A program made the position numbers and the translations under genes. This document shows positions 1-9,630 of a stretch of 64,000 nt of DNA, one piece after another; positions within the stretch are counted from its first letter, which is position 1, and every line of letters begins with the position of its first letter. The notes under the pieces are model-generated. The model did not search any database. It was not told the origin of the DNA and saw only the letters and a list, made by a program, of their open reading frames with translations. Source of the DNA: Parvibaculum sp. (GTDB lineage Bacteria > Pseudomonadota > Alphaproteobacteria > Parvibaculales > Parvibaculaceae); the NCBI GenBank assembly GCA_002695905.1, contig NZQM01000129.1:30960-94959 (forward strand), read 5' to 3'.

Positions 1-1
1 G

Positions 2-316
2 CGGGACTTAACTGCGTGGGAGAAGACCTTTAACTTTCCCAGCATTCGCCTTGCCTCCAACACGATGGCGATTATCGATGGGCCGGGATGGCATAAGCCA
101 GACATGTTTGACAAAAACCTTGGAGATGGATGGCACCATTCCGGTTGGGATCGCCGGGAGGTCATTCATTCCGGTGCGGATAAAGTGCATTTTGACACGC
201 GGTTTACGCGCTACAAGGAAGACGAAAGTGTAATCGGTCATTTTGACTCGATTTACGTGGTCACGCTTGAGGATGGGCATTGGGGTATTAAATGCCGTTC
301 AAGTTTTGCACCTTAG
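2..316 (+). CDS. C-terminal part of a hypothetical protein (possibly SnoaL/NTF2-like), 5' truncated by window edge
   Basis: Frame is open from base 2 (RDLTAWEKTFNFPSIRLASNTMAIIDGPGWHKPDM...) to the stop at 316. Confidence 0.6.
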   Translation, partial: RDLTAWEKTFNFPSIRLASNTMAIIDGPGWHKPDMFDKNLGDGWHHSGWDRREVIHSGADKVHFDTRFTRYKEDESVIGHFDSIYVVTLEDGHWGIKCRSSFAP

Positions 317-702
317 GTGTTTTTAATCTGTTGTCCGAACTTGAGGAGGCTGCCGTCTTCATCAACAACATAGAACTCCCGCATTCCCCATGGGCGATCA
401 GCAGGAGGTTCATAGCGAGGAATTCCTTCACTGGGCAAGAACTCTGGTGAGACAATGTCGAAGAGCGTGTCCACATCATCAGATCGAATATAAACGCCGA
501 CGATGCTGGTTGTGGGGTCAAGATCGGGATAAGGAAAGAAATGTAGCTCCATCGGTCCACTCACCAGAATGAGATAGCCCGTCGGACCCGGCACATGCAG
601 ATCCACGCCAAAGCCCAATTTGTCGTAGAAGGCGATGGTTTTCTTGAAGTCCCGGCTGGGAAATAGTGGAAGCGTGTCAGCCTCCGGAAAGACATCGATC
701 AT
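313..702 (-). CDS. VOC family (glyoxalase/bleomycin resistance-like) protein
   Basis: 129 aa ORF, 'LPLFPSRDFKKTIAFYDKLGFGVDLH' VOC-type start; abuts next gene. Confidence 0.8.
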   Translation of the reverse strand: MIDVFPEADTLPLFPSRDFKKTIAFYDKLGFGVDLHVPGPTGYLILVSGPMELHFFPYPDLDPTTSIVGVYIRSDDVDTLFDIVSPEFLPSEGIPRYEPPADRPWGMREFYVVDEDGSLLKFGQQIKNT

Positions 703-2327
703 CGGTGGCTCAACCTGTAAATTGCGGCTTCCATATCAGAGGCGAAATACACATCGCCTGTGGCGGAGACAGCAAGTCCCGTTGGGACATAGATGGGCAG
801 GCCTTCTTCAGGACCGGCAAAGCCGATGGGAAGGTCTGTTCCAATTACTGATTTTTCTCCCGACACGGAGATCATTGAGATTTGTTTTGACCCGACCTCA
901 GCGACATAGAGTGTTCCGTCGGCGCTTCTGTCAAAACCTTCCGGGCCTGAGAGCCCTTCTACGATGACCATCTTTTCGCCGGTTTCAAGGTTGATCTCAG
1001 AAATTACGCCTGAGATGTTCTCAGAGACGAGCACATTGCCATTCTCAAGGGCCACCAGTGTTGATGGGCCGGCGAGATCGGTCGTCACGTCTGCCCGCTT
1101 GCTCCAGTCACCCCCGTCGACGCGGACAAGCGCGCCGCGCGCATATTCAGCCACCAGCGTGTCGCCACCGGGGAGTGGCAAGGCATCGAGTGGTGTCGTG
1201 AAATTATGGTGGATGTCACCGAGCTCGCCGGTCGTGGTGTCGTAGCGTTGCACCATGCCCGCGGACCAACCGGCGAGGGCGATCTCGCTGCCATTGACGC
1301 CGACGCTAATGGGATAGTCGATATTGGTGCCAAAAACGCGCCCCACTTCGGATACTTCGCCGCTTTCAATATCGAGCGCGCGGAAGGAAAATAGGTCGCC
1401 AATATAGAGTGTTTCTTTACCGTCTTCGCCGACGACCATAGCGAGGTCGGCGGCAACGGCCAGTGCACCACTTGTCAGGGGCGTGCTTTCACCGGTCTCG
1501 GTGTCGATCCTGATCACGGCGTTGTCGGCCATATTGGTGATTACCAGCTCATCCGTTGCGCTGATGGCCAGATTGTCGATGGAGGCGTTCACCTCTGCGA
1601 CCAATGTCTTGTCGCCCGTGTCTACATCGACCCGCAATACTTCACCCCGTGCGGTGTCGACGACCCAGAGGTTTCCTTTTGAATCGAAATTGACGGCGGC
1701 AGGCACCTCGAACCCGTCTGCAATCACTTCCAATTTAGCGGTATCTACATCAACCCTCGCGATCTGGCCTTTAAACCAAAGGGGCCCGTAGAGTTTTCCG
1801 TCTGGGCCAAAGTCAAATCCATTCAAACCGCCCATGCCTTCCATGATCTTGCGGGGAGGGGCGTTCCCCGCCGGGTCAAGCTCATAGAGGGCATCGCCCA
1901 AGAAGACCTGTGTGGTAAAGAGTCGTCCATCAGGTGACCAGGCAGTGGAATTCAGGCCTGGCAGGCCCTCAGCCAATGTCAGGGTTTTTCCCTCTTTGGT
2001 GCGCAGGTAATATTTGCCATCAAGGAAGGCGGTCCATCCCAGCTCACCGTTTGGACCTTCTTCGAGATCGTCTGCCATCCCTTCAGGTGCGTCGATATAG
2101 ATTGATGTGTCACCGGTCTCAGCATCAATCTCATATATCGCGCGGCCCAAGACACTTCCTGCCAATATGCGATTGTCTGATGTGAAGGTGATGCCGTGAA
2201 TGCCGTGAAAAGCCGACCCCGGAACGACTTCCTCCAATGTGTAGCCAGATATGCCTTCTGCGGCGTTTGCTGACACAATCATGGTGGCAGACATCATCAA
2301 TGTCGCGGTGAGTTTTTTGGTCAACAT
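699..2327 (-). CDS. Secreted SMP-30/NHL-type beta-propeller protein
   Basis: 542 aa, N-terminal signal peptide, repeated 'G.LWVVDTARGEVLRVDVDTG' blades. Confidence 0.75.
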   Translation of the reverse strand: MLTKKLTATLMMSATMIVSANAAEGISGYTLEEVVPGSAFHGIHGITFTSDNRILAGSVLGRAIYEIDAETGDTSIYIDAPEGMADDLEEGPNGELGWTAFLDGKYYLRTKEGKTLTLAEGLPGLNSTAWSPDGRLFTTQVFLGDALYELDPAGNAPPRKIMEGMGGLNGFDFGPDGKLYGPLWFKGQIARVDVDTAKLEVIADGFEVPAAVNFDSKGNLWVVDTARGEVLRVDVDTGDKTLVAEVNASIDNLAISATDELVITNMADNAVIRIDTETGESTPLTSGALAVAADLAMVVGEDGKETLYIGDLFSFRALDIESGEVSEVGRVFGTNIDYPISVGVNGSEIALAGWSAGMVQRYDTTTGELGDIHHNFTTPLDALPLPGGDTLVAEYARGALVRVDGGDWSKRADVTTDLAGPSTLVALENGNVLVSENISGVISEINLETGEKMVIVEGLSGPEGFDRSADGTLYVAEVGSKQISMISVSGEKSVIGTDLPIGFAGPEEGLPIYVPTGLAVSATGDVYFASDMEAAIYRLSHR

Positions 2328-2366
2328 AATTCTATCCCCCCAATAGATATGTTTATGCGCTTGGCT

Positions 2367-2783
2367 TTAGAGAGCCGCACGAATTTTCTGTGCTTGTTCT
2401 TCCAGTTCGGCCATATCTGCCATCTCGCGTGCATGGAGCTTCATCTCCAAGCCGCTCCAGCGTGGAATGATGTGGTTGTGGAAATGGAAGACAGTCTGTC
2501 CTGCCTCCGCCCCGTTCAATTGGGCAATCATCACGCCGGGTGATCCAATCGCCTGTTTGACAGCTGCGGCAATCTTCTGAGTTACCTGGGCGAGTGCCGC
2601 GTAATGATCAGGGGCGAGATCAAAAAGGTTTTCTGCAGGCGCTTTGGGAATGACAAGGGTATGGCCGTCAGCCTGGGGCATCACATCCATGAATGAAAAT
2701 GTCTTGTCATCTTCATAGACCTTGATGCAAGGGGCTTCACCCCTCAGGATTTTTGCGAATATGTTGTTGTCATCATACGCCAT
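2367..2783 (-). CDS. HIT family protein
   Basis: 138 aa with histidine triad HFHNHIIP. Confidence 0.9.
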   Translation of the reverse strand: MAYDDNNIFAKILRGEAPCIKVYEDDKTFSFMDVMPQADGHTLVIPKAPAENLFDLAPDHYAALAQVTQKIAAAVKQAIGSPGVMIAQLNGAEAGQTVFHFHNHIIPRWSGLEMKLHAREMADMAELEEQAQKIRAAL

Positions 2784-2792
2784 GGGTTTTTC

Positions 2793-3992
2793 CTAGTTCT
2801 CATCGCCGGATTGCCGAAAGGGTGCGTGCCTGCTCAGGGCGGCGATGTCATGATCTACATGACGCCGCTCTTGTTCAAGATAGTGCTCGACGGCCTCCCG
2901 GAAGCTTGGATTGGCGATATAGTGGGCGGAATAGGTATGGGTTGGCAAATAGCCACGGGCAAGCTTGTGGGCGCCCTGAGCGCCTGCTTCGACCTTTTTC
3001 AGTCCCCTGGCAATGGCGAAATCGATGGCCTGATAATAGCAAATCTCAAAATGCAGGAAGGGATGATGCTCAATGCAGCCCCAGTTCCGGCCGAACAGTG
3101 TTTCTGAACCCACAAAGTTTAGGGCACCGGCTATATAACGCCCCTCTCGCTTTGCCATGATGAGGAGCGTTTCGTCGGCCATGGTTTCGCCGATCATTGA
3201 GAAGAACTCGCGGGTGAGATAGGGCGAGCCCCATTTCCGCATGCCTGTGTCCGTATAGAACTCGAAAAACGCGTCCCAATGGGTTTCTGTCAGGTCGGAC
3301 CCTGTTATCCATTCGACCTCAATGCCGTTTTCAAGTGCGCGTTCTCGTTCTTTGCGAAGGTTCTTGCGCTTGCGGGAAGAGAGGGCCGTCAGGAAATCGT
3401 CAAATGTTTCATAGTCATTGTTCAACCAGTGAAACTGCTGGTCTGTGCGTTGCAGAAAGCCCAGTTCTCCCAGCCTCGACCATTGACCTTCGGGGAGGAA
3501 AGTGAGGTGGACGGAGGAGACTTCGAGCTGCCGGGCCAGCTCGATCATGCCCGCTGTCAATTGGTCTTCAGTCCGTTCCTGAAAGAGGCCGGGGCGCGCC
3601 AGAATGCGTCGACTGGTGGCTGGCGTGAAGGGCACAGAGACTTGCAGTTTTGGATAATAATTCCCGCCGGCGCGCTCAAAAGCATCTGCCCAGCCATAGT
3701 CGAACACATATTCGCCTTGGCTGTGGTTTTTCATATACATGGGCACAACACCGGCAAGGCTGCCATCGGGCTCTTCCAGGATGAGGTGGTGCGGCGCCCA
3801 ACCGGTTCTGGCCGTCGCTGATCCACTTTCTTCCAGCGCTTTAAGGAATGTATGAGACAAGAAGGGAACATCGGCAACATCGCCACCTGGATTGGCACAG
3901 GCGTCCCAGGCGGCCGCTGGGATTTCTTCCATGCGGGGCACAACCTTCATCACCACCTGTTCGGCATCACCCATAAGCTGGTGCTCACGCAA
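2793..3992 (-). CDS. GNAT/FemAB-like N-acetyltransferase (DUF482 type); start uncertain (3992 or 3974)
   Basis: 399 aa; 'SSRKRKNLRKERERA' and 'GRNWGCIEHHPFLHFEICYYQAIDFAI' typical of the family. Confidence 0.8.
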   Translation of the reverse strand: MREHQLMGDAEQVVMKVVPRMEEIPAAAWDACANPGGDVADVPFLSHTFLKALEESGSATARTGWAPHHLILEEPDGSLAGVVPMYMKNHSQGEYVFDYGWADAFERAGGNYYPKLQVSVPFTPATSRRILARPGLFQERTEDQLTAGMIELARQLEVSSVHLTFLPEGQWSRLGELGFLQRTDQQFHWLNNDYETFDDFLTALSSRKRKNLRKERERALENGIEVEWITGSDLTETHWDAFFEFYTDTGMRKWGSPYLTREFFSMIGETMADETLLIMAKREGRYIAGALNFVGSETLFGRNWGCIEHHPFLHFEICYYQAIDFAIARGLKKVEAGAQGAHKLARGYLPTHTYSAHYIANPSFREAVEHYLEQERRHVDHDIAALSRHAPFRQSGDEN

Positions 3993-4452
3993 TCTCGAAA
4001 ACAGCTTCGACTTCTACTGCGACATCGAAGGGCAGAGAAGGCGCGCCGACGGCGAAGCGGGCATGTTTGCCTTTGTCGCCAAATACGTCAACCATGAGAT
4101 CCGACGCGCCGTTCATGACGGCCGGGTGGTCGCCAAATTCTGACACTGAATTCACAAAGCCGCCCAGCTTCACACAGCGGGTTACACGGTCGAGGTCACC
4201 GTCGAGCGCGGCAGAAAGTTGGGACAATATGTTGATTGCACAGAGACGAGCAGCGGCTTTCGCCTCGTCGACATTGAATGCGTCGCCAACTTTGCCCTGA
4301 AATTCCAGGCCATTCGGCCCAACGGGAACCTGGCCCGAGATGAACACAAGATTGCCTGAGATGATATACGGCGAATAAGTCCCTGCTGCAGGTGTTGGTT
4401 TTGGAAGGGTGATCCCGAGTTTGCTCAACTTGTCTGCGGTACTTTCACTCAT
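3985..4452 (-). CDS. RidA family protein
   Basis: 155 aa; 'YSPYIISGNLVFISGQVP' and C-terminal 'VEVEAVFEIA'. Confidence 0.9.
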   Translation of the reverse strand: MSESTADKLSKLGITLPKPTPAAGTYSPYIISGNLVFISGQVPVGPNGLEFQGKVGDAFNVDEAKAAARLCAINILSQLSAALDGDLDRVTRCVKLGGFVNSVSEFGDHPAVMNGASDLMVDVFGDKGKHARFAVGAPSLPFDVAVEVEAVFEIA

Positions 4453-4542
4453 TTCAACATCCTGTCAGTGATTTTTCTTTCCTGGCAGTTTACGGCACAA
4501 TGGACCGTCTGCGCAGTGTTTTGAGTCGGATTAGGGGACCTG

Positions 4543-5595
4543 ATGGACGATTATTTGCACTCTCCGGTGGGTGAGGGTTTTTTTCTGCCCGGCGAGTGGG
4601 AGCCGCACAAGCGGTGCTGGGTGCAATGGCCGTCCAGGGCAGATCGGTGGCGTGATTTGATGCCACAGGCCTACACCGAAGCCGCTGAAATTGTTCGTAC
4701 CATTGCAGAGTATGAGCGCGTGATGGTGATTGTTCGAGAAGAGGATGCGTCACAGGCTCGGTTTGCTTGCGGTCGCAATAAAAATGTTCAGTTTCTTGAA
4801 CTCCCAATTGATGATTGCTGGGCGCGGGACACAGCGCCGATGTTTCTGAGCAATGGTGAGGATGCTGTTGCAGGCATCGCCTGGCAGTTCAACGGCTGGG
4901 GCAATTCTGTTCATGGGTTTGCTCGCGATGCCGCGCTCGCAGAAAAAATCCTCCGATACGAAAACACGAAGAGTTTTTCTGCCGACATGGTTCTCGAAGG
5001 CGGAGCTATCAGCGCTGATGGTTATGGAACTGTCCTGGCCACAGAAGAATGTCTTCTTAATGAAGACCGTAATCCGGAGTTGACGCGACCTGAGATTGAA
5101 GAGCGACTTGCGCTCTTTCTTGGGGCCCGGAAGGTTGTGTGGCTTGGTGGCGGACTGGCCGCTGACCCAACACAGGGGCAGGTGAGTCGGGTTGCGGTTT
5201 TTGCCGGGCGAGATCGGGTGCTTGTTTCAGATGTCGCAGACCCTGATGATTTAGACAGGGCGACGCTGGAGGACAATAAGGCTCATTTGGAGGCGGCTGT
5301 CACAGCGCGAGGGGACAGGCTCACGATCACGTCTGTTCCTTTGCCTCAGAACCAGCAGGCCGACTTTGATGGGAAACCGTTAGCGTCAAACTATTTGGAT
5401 TATTATGTGGCAAATGGCGCGGTGATTGTGCCGTCCTATGGAGACCCAAACGATGCCGTTGCTGCATCAATCATTGGTGCCGTGTTTTCGGACAGGAAGG
5501 TTGTGCAGGTGCCAACGTCTATTCTTGCAAAAGGGGGAGGTGCCATTCGGCGTCTCACCCAGCCAGAACCGGCGTTACCGAGCGGTGGCGGCTGA
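4543..5595 (+). CDS. Agmatine deiminase family protein, probable catalytically altered homologue
   Basis: 350 aa; 'GEWEPHKRCWVQWPSR', 'CWARDTAPMF', 'LEGGAI', 'ATEECLLNEDRNP' are family motifs; GHVD-type His and GGGNIHC-type Cys motifs are degenerate. Confidence 0.8.
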   Translation: MDDYLHSPVGEGFFLPGEWEPHKRCWVQWPSRADRWRDLMPQAYTEAAEIVRTIAEYERVMVIVREEDASQARFACGRNKNVQFLELPIDDCWARDTAPMFLSNGEDAVAGIAWQFNGWGNSVHGFARDAALAEKILRYENTKSFSADMVLEGGAISADGYGTVLATEECLLNEDRNPELTRPEIEERLALFLGARKVVWLGGGLAADPTQGQVSRVAVFAGRDRVLVSDVADPDDLDRATLEDNKAHLEAAVTARGDRLTITSVPLPQNQQADFDGKPLASNYLDYYVANGAVIVPSYGDPNDAVAASIIGAVFSDRKVVQVPTSILAKGGGAIRRLTQPEPALPSGGG

Positions 5596-6291
5596 GCGGC
5601 TTTCAGTCGCTTTACGCTTTTCGCGGTACATCGCTCGATCAGATTGTGCCAAAAGCTCTTCGAAGGCGGTTTCGCCTGTGTAGTTGGCGAGGCCCATGCT
5701 TGCGCGTACCTGGATCTTCTTCCGCTTCCAGGTGGTTGTGAGGTTGTTCAGTTCTTCCAGCATGACCCGTGCACGTTTGCGTGCAGGAATATGCTCTGCG
5801 CGCACGAAAAGGACTGCAAACTCGTCGCCGCCAAGGCGGGCTGCAAAGTCTGTCGCCCGGATGTTCGTGCCCAATTGTCTTCCAACTGCCCGGAGAACTT
5901 CGTCACCGGCGGCATGGCCGAGAGTATCATTGATGGGCTTGAACTCATCCAAATCGATATAGGCGAGCACGCCGGTCTCTTTGTGCCGTGCGGATGTCTG
6001 GAGTTCACGGCGGACTGCGTCATAGAAACCGCGGCGATTAAGAAGGCCGGTGAGTTCATCCGTCTTTGCTAGAGATTCCAGCGTGCGAACGCGGGCGTTG
6101 AGTTCTGCAATGCGCTGTTCAGCTTCGGCCGCGTATTCTAGTGCTTTTACGACGACGGTATTGGGATCCGCGGAGTCCTGGGCTTCACGCAGCAACTCAC
6201 AGCGCAGGCGCATTTCCATGGTGTCGATCACTGGATGAATGCCCTCGCTAGGTGTTTTCGCAGCTCGCTCATTTGGTCTCTGCTGGCCCAT
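5575..6291 (-). CDS. GGDEF domain diguanylate cyclase
   Basis: 238 aa; RLGGDEFAVLF active site and upstream RATD (RxxD I-site). Confidence 0.9.
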   Translation of the reverse strand: MGQQRPNERAAKTPSEGIHPVIDTMEMRLRCELLREAQDSADPNTVVVKALEYAAEAEQRIAELNARVRTLESLAKTDELTGLLNRRGFYDAVRRELQTSARHKETGVLAYIDLDEFKPINDTLGHAAGDEVLRAVGRQLGTNIRATDFAARLGGDEFAVLFVRAEHIPARKRARVMLEELNNLTTTWKRKKIQVRASMGLANYTGETAFEELLAQSDRAMYREKRKATESRSAATAR

Positions 6292-6463
6292 TGCCTGGTC
6301 TCCTTAAGGCGCACCGATGACGGTTTGCGCGCATGTGTTTGGAGGAGCAGTCGCAAACCACGTGCCAAAATGAGAATGGCTGAATCCTTGAGTCTTTTGC
6401 AGTCGAGCTGGGTGTCGCGGCAGAATTTGCCGGGTGCCATAGTTGCGAGACGCCTTTGTTTGC

Positions 6464-7429
6464 CTAGGGCGTGACGGGGTTTGGGGGTGGCTTTCCAGCG
6501 AAAAAAGCGTCCAGATTATCAAGGGCGCAAAAGCCCATGGCATTGCGGGTTTCGAGCGTGGCGCTGCCTAAATGTGGAAGTAGAAACGTGTTTGGAAGCG
6601 TGCGGTACCGCGGATCCAAATCGGGTTCATTGTTGAAGACATCGAGACCTGCGGCGCCTACATGACCAGACTGAAGGGCAGTTATCAGCGCATCATCGTT
6701 CACGAGGTCGCCCCGGGCAGTGTTCACAAATATGGCACCGGGTGGGAGTTCTTGCAGGGTTTCTGAGTTGATAATCCCACGTGTTTGCGGTGTTGAGGCT
6801 GCGTGGACCGACAGGAAATCGCAGTTTGGGAGGAGACTTTTCAAGTTGTCATGGTAGTGGGCTCCAGCTTCTTCTTGCGCGGGCAGGCGGCGTCGATTGT
6901 GATAGTGGATCTCCATATCGAACCCTCGGGCACGCTTTGCAAGGGCTTGACCGATGCGACCCATGCCGAGGATGCCGAGGCGCTTTCCAGTGACGTCGCG
7001 ACCCAAAAAACCTGTTGGCGCCCAGTTCTGCCAGGTGTTTTGCCGGATGGCGTGTTCTCCATTGCCAGCACCGCGTGCGGCGCCTAACAGGAGAAGTATG
7101 GCGATATCAGCGGTGGCGTTTGTCAGGACACCTGGTGTGTTGCTCACAGCGATCTTGCGTTCTAGGGCAGCGGCGGCATCAATTTGGTCATACCCCACTG
7201 AAAATGTGGCGATCATCCTAATGGATCCGGGCAGACGCGCTATAACATCGCGATTGATGATGTCCGTCACGGTGACAAGGAGCGCATCGGCGCCTTTTGC
7301 GCGCTCAATCAGTTCTTCCTGTCCATAAATTTCATCTGACCCGTTAAGGTCAGGCTGATAGTCTCTTTGCAATCTTTCCTCGACGGCTGGTGGGAGCTTT
7401 CGCGTAACAAGGATTCTTGGTTTGGACAT
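6464..7429 (-). CDS. D-2-hydroxyacid dehydrogenase (glyoxylate reductase-like)
   Basis: Start MSKPRILVTRKLPP; 'GMGRIGQALAKRARG', 'VNTARGDLVNDDALI', 'PHLGSAT'. Confidence 0.9.
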   Translation of the reverse strand: MSKPRILVTRKLPPAVEERLQRDYQPDLNGSDEIYGQEELIERAKGADALLVTVTDIINRDVIARLPGSIRMIATFSVGYDQIDAAAALERKIAVSNTPGVLTNATADIAILLLLGAARGAGNGEHAIRQNTWQNWAPTGFLGRDVTGKRLGILGMGRIGQALAKRARGFDMEIHYHNRRRLPAQEEAGAHYHDNLKSLLPNCDFLSVHAASTPQTRGIINSETLQELPPGAIFVNTARGDLVNDDALITALQSGHVGAAGLDVFNNEPDLDPRYRTLPNTFLLPHLGSATLETRNAMGFCALDNLDAFFAGKPPPNPVTP

Positions 7430-8297
7430 GCGTTTTTTTCGATCTGAAGAGCTTCGGCGGCCACACGGGCGCGACGTACAATCGCGCCTATTTTGGACAG
7501 TCGCAAGGGGCTTATCTTTGGTTCTTCTTGCTACATCAGCAAATGGTGCGTTTGCGGCAGAGCTCGCCAATCATCGGGCGGCTTACGATCTCAAGCTGTC
7601 GGTTGCGGAATCCAGTGCGGATATTGCCGGACTCACCGGTCGCATGGTGCTGGAATGGACCGGCAATAGCTGCGATGGGTATACGCTAACTCAAAGGCTG
7701 GTGACCCAACTCTTCGATACAGACGGTGGTGTGATGGTTCGAGACCTTCGCATGACATCCTGGGAAAGTGGTGATGGCGACCAGTTTCGATTTGAGGTAC
7801 AGCGTTATGCAGGCGCGCAGCTGGAAGAAACTGTTTCCGGATTTGCAGAACGATCGGGCTCCACATCAGCGGCTACATTTTCTCAACCTAGTGATGTTGT
7901 TTTAGATTTGCCGGATGATGTTATTTTTCCGAGCGAATTTGTGCGGGACTTGGTGGAGACAGCCACATCAGGTAACTCGCTTATGAGCGCATCGGTATTT
8001 GAAGGTGCAGAGACAGATCACTACTTCCTGGTCAGTTCCTTCATCGGTAAGTCGAGCGAGGCGGACACTGATAGTGTCGCCGTTGAGGGTGAGGGTATGA
8101 ATCTTGACGGCGCCTCCTCATGGCCGGTCCAGGTGAGTTACTTCTTGCCTCATGAACACGCGGGTGTGCCTGACTATCAGGTCTCCTACCGGTTGTTTGA
8201 AAATGGGGTCTCATCCAACATGAGGTTGGACTATGGCGATATTGTCATTGATGGGACACTGACGGACCTCACCTATCTGGTACCTGATCCATGTTAG
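7428..8297 (+). CDS. DUF1849/EipB-like periplasmic cell envelope protein
   Basis: ATG at 7428 (ORF track uses a TTG at 7422); signal peptide then 'HRAAYDLKLSVAESSADIAGLTGRMVLEWTGNSCDGYTLTQRLV' typical of DUF1849. Confidence 0.8.
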   Translation: MRFFRSEELRRPHGRDVQSRLFWTVARGLSLVLLATSANGAFAAELANHRAAYDLKLSVAESSADIAGLTGRMVLEWTGNSCDGYTLTQRLVTQLFDTDGGVMVRDLRMTSWESGDGDQFRFEVQRYAGAQLEETVSGFAERSGSTSAATFSQPSDVVLDLPDDVIFPSEFVRDLVETATSGNSLMSASVFEGAETDHYFLVSSFIGKSSEADTDSVAVEGEGMNLDGASSWPVQVSYFLPHEHAGVPDYQVSYRLFENGVSSNMRLDYGDIVIDGTLTDLTYLVPDPC

Positions 8298-8357
8298 AGC
8301 GCCTGTTTCGTCACATTGCCAGGTGAACCGGCATCCACTTCACCTGGAAATTTCTAG
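8293..8357 (+). repeat. Dispersed palindromic element, copy A
   Basis: TTAGAGC...CCAGGTGAA-ccggcatccac-TTCACCTGG...TTTCTAG; 9-bp perfect stem at 8319-8347; related to 18171-18217. Confidence 0.65.
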
Positions 8358-8360
8358 TGC

Positions 8361-9629
8361 TCAGCGTTTCAAGCCGCGACCCTTTTTGATCGCGTCCTCG
8401 CCGAATTTCGCGCGCACGCTATCCATGGCGCGTTCTGCATCGGCACGGCGGGTGGCGCCTGGATCAAGAAGGTCGGCTGGGTCCGCGAGGTCTGCATCCG
8501 TCAGGGATGACATACCAATCCCCATAAGACGAAAGGGTGTGCCGTCAGCTTCAGGTTCTAACAGTGGAAGGGCTGTCTCATAAAGGACATCGGCAAGCAG
8601 CGTTGGGTTTGGCAGCGTTTGGCTGCGGGTGCGTGACCTGAAGCTTGCCGTCTTGAGCTTCAGTGTCACCGTTTTTCCGGCGATCTCAGCTTTCTTGGCG
8701 CGTTTGGCGACCCGTTCGCACAGAGGCCAGAGTTTCCGCTTCAATTCCTCGAACTCTGATATGTCATCGAAGAAGGTGGTTTCCGCCGATATGCTCTTGG
8801 CAGCACCGTGAGGTTTGATCCGCCGACTGTCCTGGCAGTTGGAGAGTTGCCACAGGCGACGTCCCATCGACCCGTAGCGTGCCATCAGAGCACTTTCTTC
8901 GTACTGGCGTAGATGATGGACGAGTGTGATGCCATCCTTCCTTAGTTTGGCATTGAAGGCCTTGCCGACCCCCCAGATGATCGAGACAGGCTTGTCGCCC
9001 AGAAAGTCCATGGCCTCTTCTTCGCCGATGATGGAGAAACCCCGAGGTTTGTTGAGGTCCGAGGCTACCTTTGCCAGGAACTTGTTGAAGCTCAGGCCGA
9101 CGGAGACGGTGATCCCAATTTCCTCTTCTATGCGGTTCACAAGGCGCAGCATGGTGAGGGCAGGTGGGGCGTGGTGCAGGCGCTCGGTTCCACTCAAATC
9201 CATGAAAGCTTCGTCGATGGAAAGCGGCTCTACCAACGGAGTGAGTTCCCGCATCAGGGCGCGGACCTCACCTCCTGCTTTTGCATATTTCTCCATGTTC
9301 GGTTTCACAACAACGGCGTCTGGGCAGGCTTTGAGCGCTTTGAACATGGGCATGGCTGAGCCCACACCGCGAATACGCGCGATATAGCAGGCGGTGCTTA
9401 CGACGCCGCGTTTCCCGCCACCGATGATGACTGGTTTGTCTTTCAGTTCCGGATTGTCGCGTTTTTCGACGGCGGCGTAGAAGGCATCGCAGTCCAGATG
9501 GGCAATGCTGAGTTTGTGAAGCTCTGGATGGTGCAAAACTCTGGGGCGCCTGCAGGTGGGGCACCTGTTTTTGTCCTTCGGGACGGGCGCAAGGCAGTCC
9601 CGGCAAAATCCGTGAGTGGGCAGAGCCAT
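8361..9629 (-). CDS. dinB: DNA polymerase IV (Y-family) with N-terminal Cys4 zinc-ribbon-like segment
   Basis: '[27 protein letters not shown]', '[12 protein letters not shown]'; N-term [21 protein letters not shown]. Confidence 0.92.
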   Translation of the reverse strand: MALPTHGFCRDCLAPVPKDKNRCPTCRRPRVLHHPELHKLSIAHLDCDAFYAAVEKRDNPELKDKPVIIGGGKRGVVSTACYIARIRGVGSAMPMFKALKACPDAVVVKPNMEKYAKAGGEVRALMRELTPLVEPLSIDEAFMDLSGTERLHHAPPALTMLRLVNRIEEEIGITVSVGLSFNKFLAKVASDLNKPRGFSIIGEEEAMDFLGDKPVSIIWGVGKAFNAKLRKDGITLVHHLRQYEESALMARYGSMGRRLWQLSNCQDSRRIKPHGAAKSISAETTFFDDISEFEELKRKLWPLCERVAKRAKKAEIAGKTVTLKLKTASFRSRTRSQTLPNPTLLADVLYETALPLLEPEADGTPFRLMGIGMSSLTDADLADPADLLDPGATRRADAERAMDSVRAKFGEDAIKKGRGLKR

Positions 9630-9630
9630 G

